In this document: piece by piece, positions 61,750 to 64,000 of the stretch
Position numbering within the stretch: the stretch's first letter is position 1
How the letters are laid out: each line of letters starts with the position of its first letter
NCBI RefSeq assembly: GCF_020991415.1
Contig: NZ_JAJMOY010000006.1
Span: forward strand, 124,001 to 188,000
Direction: 5' to 3'
Origin: Flavobacterium sp. ENC
Lineage (GTDB): Bacteria > Bacteroidota > Bacteroidia > Flavobacteriales > Flavobacteriaceae
Length of the DNA: 64,000 nt
Notes under the pieces: generated by a model
What the model saw: only the letters and a program-made list of their open reading frames with translations
What the model was told of the DNA's origin: nothing
The model's database searches: none
Position numbers and translations under genes: made by a program

Positions 61750-61781
61750 TTTGGTGCAGTCAAACTATTTTTTTACTTTCG
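61750..61781 (+). promoter_or_regulatory. Promoter of the GH28 gene
   Basis: TTTG (61750-61753), 20 nt, then TACTTTCG (61774-61781), one base off TAnnTTTG. The perfect operator starts at the next base. Confidence 0.7.
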
Positions 61782-61795
61782 TGTAATCGATTACA
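61782..61795. promoter_or_regulatory. Perfect LacI-family operator at the GH28 gene
   Basis: TGTAATCGATTACA is a perfect 14-bp palindrome and the best copy in the window. It abuts the -7 box, as at exuT and kduI. Confidence 0.88.
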
Positions 61796-61840
61796 TAAAA
61801 GGTTGCATTTACTGGCCTCAAATCATAAAATTTTCTTTAA

Positions 61841-63280
61841 ATGATTACAAATAAGTCTATAACATTAAAAATTACAGCCGTTTTAGGTTTGGTATTCCTG
61901 CTTTTTTTGTCTTGTGCGAAACAGGTTTCCGGTATTTCTGAAGCCAATCCGTGGAAAAAAATGGATTTGGTTATCAAAAGCATCCCTTTAACCCATTTTT
62001 CTGATAAGACTTATAATGTAAAAGATTTTGGTGCGGTAGCAGACGGAAAAACTTCTAATACGCCGGCTTTTGAAAAAGCAATTAAAGAATGTGCCAAAAA
62101 AGGTGGTGGAAAAGTACTGGTTCCAAACGGAAAATACCTGACTGGCCCGATACATTTAGAAAGTAATGTGAATCTGCACTTAGAAGATCAGGCAGAAATT
62201 CTTTTCAGTACAGATGCAAAGGAATATCCTTTGGTTCATACTTCATGGGAAGGAACAGAACTGATGAATTATTCACCTCTTATATATGCAAAAAACAAAA
62301 CAAATGTTGCGATAACCGGTAAAGGCACTCTTAACGGTCAGGCCAATAGTACGAACTGGTGGATTTGGTCAGGAGGTAAAAACTATGGCTGGCAAAAAGG
62401 AATTCCGTCGCAAAATGATCCGACAAACCGTGAAGTTTTGATTGATATGGCTGAAAAAGGTGTTCCGGTCTCCGAAAGGATTTTTGGGGAAGGACGTTAT
62501 TTACGGCCTGGTTTTATTCAGTTCTTCGAATGTAATACCGTTTTGATAAAAGATGTTACCATTATTAATGCCCCTTTTTGGGTTTTACATCCCATAAAAT
62601 CAAAAGATATGATTATCGACGGCGTAACCGTAAACAGCCACGGACCCAATAATGACGGTTGTGATCCCGAATATTCCCAAAATATAATTATCAGAAACTG
62701 CACCTTTAATACAGGAGACGATTGTATTGCCATCAAATCGGGGAGGGATGCAGACGGAAGAAGAGTCGCTATTCCCAGTAGAAATATCATTGTTCAGAAT
62801 TGTAAAATGATCGATGGCCATGGCGGAGTCGTGATGGGTAGTGAGATATCTGCAGGTGTCAATAATGTTTTCGTTGAAAATTGCATTATGGACAGTCCAA
62901 ATCTTGACCGGGCGATCAGAATCAAAACCAATTCGAAACGCGGCGGAACAACAGAAGATATTTATGTCAGAAATCTAAAAGTAGGAACCGTAAAGGAGTG
63001 TGTTTTATTAGCAACCATGACCTATAATGTATACGGAGGCCAGGAAGGGAATTTTATACCTGCCATCAGAAATATCAGCCTTGAAAATATCAAAGTGAAA
63101 AACGCGGGAAAATATGGCATTCTTGCGGATGGTTATGCATCATCCCCAGTGGAAAATATTACGTTCAAAGATGTCGTAATTGAAAAAGTAGATTCGGTCT
63201 ATTCGCTTAAAAATGTAAAAAACGTAAACTTTATAAATACTTATATCAATGGAAAAAAAGTAGAATCAATTAAAAACTAA
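61841..63280 (+). CDS. GH28 polygalacturonase lipoprotein
   Basis: 479 residues. Lipobox LFLSC gives Cys25. Right-handed beta-helix enzyme with every GH28 catalytic element: Asp272 in NNDGCD, Asp293-Asp294 in TGDDCIAIKSG, His327 in GHGGVVMGSE, Arg360 and Lys362 in RIKT. The early VKDFGAVADGKTSNTPAFEK is the typical start of pectate-lyase-like/GH28 folds. It hydrolyses polygalacturonan or oligogalacturonides to galacturonate, which ExuT imports. Controlled by the LacI operator; a SusC gene follows in 36 nt, so this opens a pectin PUL. Confidence 0.95.
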   Translation: MITNKSITLKITAVLGLVFLLFLSCAKQVSGISEANPWKKMDLVIKSIPLTHFSDKTYNVKDFGAVADGKTSNTPAFEKAIKECAKKGGGKVLVPNGKYLTGPIHLESNVNLHLEDQAEILFSTDAKEYPLVHTSWEGTELMNYSPLIYAKNKTNVAITGKGTLNGQANSTNWWIWSGGKNYGWQKGIPSQNDPTNREVLIDMAEKGVPVSERIFGEGRYLRPGFIQFFECNTVLIKDVTIINAPFWVLHPIKSKDMIIDGVTVNSHGPNNDGCDPEYSQNIIIRNCTFNTGDDCIAIKSGRDADGRRVAIPSRNIIVQNCKMIDGHGGVVMGSEISAGVNNVFVENCIMDSPNLDRAIRIKTNSKRGGTTEDIYVRNLKVGTVKECVLLATMTYNVYGGQEGNFIPAIRNISLENIKVKNAGKYGILADGYASSPVENITFKDVVIEKVDSVYSLKNVKNVNFINTYINGKKVESIKN

Positions 63281-63316
63281 AAAAAACTATCAATTAACCA
63301 AACTATTAAACAAACT

Positions 63317-64000
63317 ATGAACATTAAAGAACTATCAAAGAAAAAAATAAAATACAATGTGGTATTTTTATTTTTCCTGAATTTCCTGTTGAGTAACGCA
63401 GTAAGCGCTCAGTCTACTGTGATTGAGGGGAAAATTACAGATGCGACAGGATTATCACTTCCGGGAGTAAATATTCAGGAAAAAGGAACTAAAAACGGAA
63501 CTTCGACGGATTTTGAAGGGAGTTTTAAATTGAATGTTAGCAGTAATAAAGCCATATTGGTTATTACCTATTTGGGTTTTCAGACGCAGGAAGTAAGTGT
63601 AGCCGGAAAATCTAAAGTAAATGTAAGCCTTGCCGAACAGTCCAACTCCTTAAATGAAGTGGTAGTGGTAGGGTACGGAACCGTAAAAAAGACAGATTTA
63701 ACAGGTTCGATCAGTACTATTAATGCGGCAACGATTACCGAAAGAAATACCACCAGTGCCCTGGAAGCCATTCAGGGAAGCACACCCGGGGTTAGCATTA
63801 CATCTTCTTCAGGACGTGCCGGTGACGGATTCAAAGTGGTAATCAGAGGAAATAACTCTTTGGTAGGATCTTCTCCTTTATACGTTGTAGATGGTGTTCC
63901 GGTTGATAATATAGATTTCCTTAATCCACAGGATATTTCAAGAATGGATGTTTTAAAAGATGCCTCTTCGGCCGCGATTTACGGTTCAAGAGGAGCAAGT
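63317..64000 (+). CDS. SusC/RagA-type TonB-dependent receptor, N-terminal part (3' truncated by window end)
   Basis: 228 codons from ATG 63317 to the end of the window, open. The signal peptide ends LLSNAVSAQ. Then come a carboxypeptidase-regulatory-like domain (VIEGKITDATGLSLPGVNIQ, GTSTDFEGSFKLNV), the TonB box region LNEVVVVGYGTVKKTDLTGS, and the plug domain (LEAIQGSTPGVSITSSSGRA, VVIRGNNSLVGSSPLYVVDG, DVLKDASSAAIYGSRGA). It should import oligogalacturonides or other pectin fragments, given the GH28 gene 36 nt upstream. A susD is expected just beyond the window. Confidence 0.95.
   Translation, partial: MNIKELSKKKIKYNVVFLFFLNFLLSNAVSAQSTVIEGKITDATGLSLPGVNIQEKGTKNGTSTDFEGSFKLNVSSNKAILVITYLGFQTQEVSVAGKSKVNVSLAEQSNSLNEVVVVGYGTVKKTDLTGSISTINAATITERNTTSALEAIQGSTPGVSITSSSGRAGDGFKVVIRGNNSLVGSSPLYVVDGVPVDNIDFLNPQDISRMDVLKDASSAAIYGSRGAS

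Overview
The window is a chromosome segment from a Bacteroidota bacterium, most likely Flavobacterium or a close relative. The evidence is AT-rich sequence, SusC/SusD pairs, a C-terminal type IX secretion (T9SS) sorting domain, promoters of the form TTTG-N19-TAnnTTTG instead of sigma70 boxes, almost no Shine-Dalgarno sequences, and intergenic repeats of types common in flavobacterial genomes. I saw no rRNA, tRNA, CRISPR array, transposase or prophage gene.

Layout. 1-5437 is the end of a polysaccharide utilization locus (PUL): SusC C-terminus, SusD, a GH71/99-like lipoprotein and a GH97 lipoprotein. 5653-11194 holds small housekeeping and regulatory genes: a DUF6526-like membrane protein, a DNA-deoxyinosine glycosylase, an AraC regulator, a MarR-GNAT fusion, an FAD oxidoreductase and a low-affinity iron permease-like protein. 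11200-16525 carries an AsmA-like protein and an Mla-type lipid transport set (MlaD, MlaF, MlaE). 16806-19076 is a glycosyltransferase fused to a second domain, probably helical. 19476-23245 has a DUF1328 peptide, a DinB/VOC/small protein/DoxX operon, an acetyltransferase and a Crp/Fnr regulator.

23918-30696 is an RND efflux operon (adaptor, pump, a candidate 37-residue membrane peptide, outer-membrane factor) behind a TetR gene, with five copies of an operator-like repeat. 30959-34865 has a response regulator, two unknown small proteins, a 1.5 kb repeat field and a T9SS leucine-rich-repeat protein. 35693-43450 is a second RND operon facing a LytS/LytTR-type two-component system across a short region with a perfect 27-bp palindrome. 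A PepSY-like secreted protein, two SDR enzymes, an AraC regulator, a 2H phosphoesterase and a receiver-like protein follow.

48915-64000 is a pectin/uronate region: an esterase, exuT, kduI, kduD, uxaC, kdgK, kdgA, uxaB, uxaA, a LacI regulator, a GH28 polygalacturonase lipoprotein and the start of a new SusC. It can take galacturonate, and the unsaturated uronates from pectate-lyase products, to pyruvate plus glyceraldehyde 3-phosphate. A LacI-type palindrome (TGYAATCGATTACA) directly abuts the -7 box of three promoters here and also lies upstream of lacI, so the regulon can be read from the sequence.

The most unusual observations are a canonical EF-hand loop in the predicted cytoplasmic linker of the second RND pump, the promoter-fused LacI operators, the fivefold TetR operator array, the candidate micro-protein gene packed between pump and outer-membrane factor, and a 128-bp element with terminal inverted repeats inside a 560-bp duplication.
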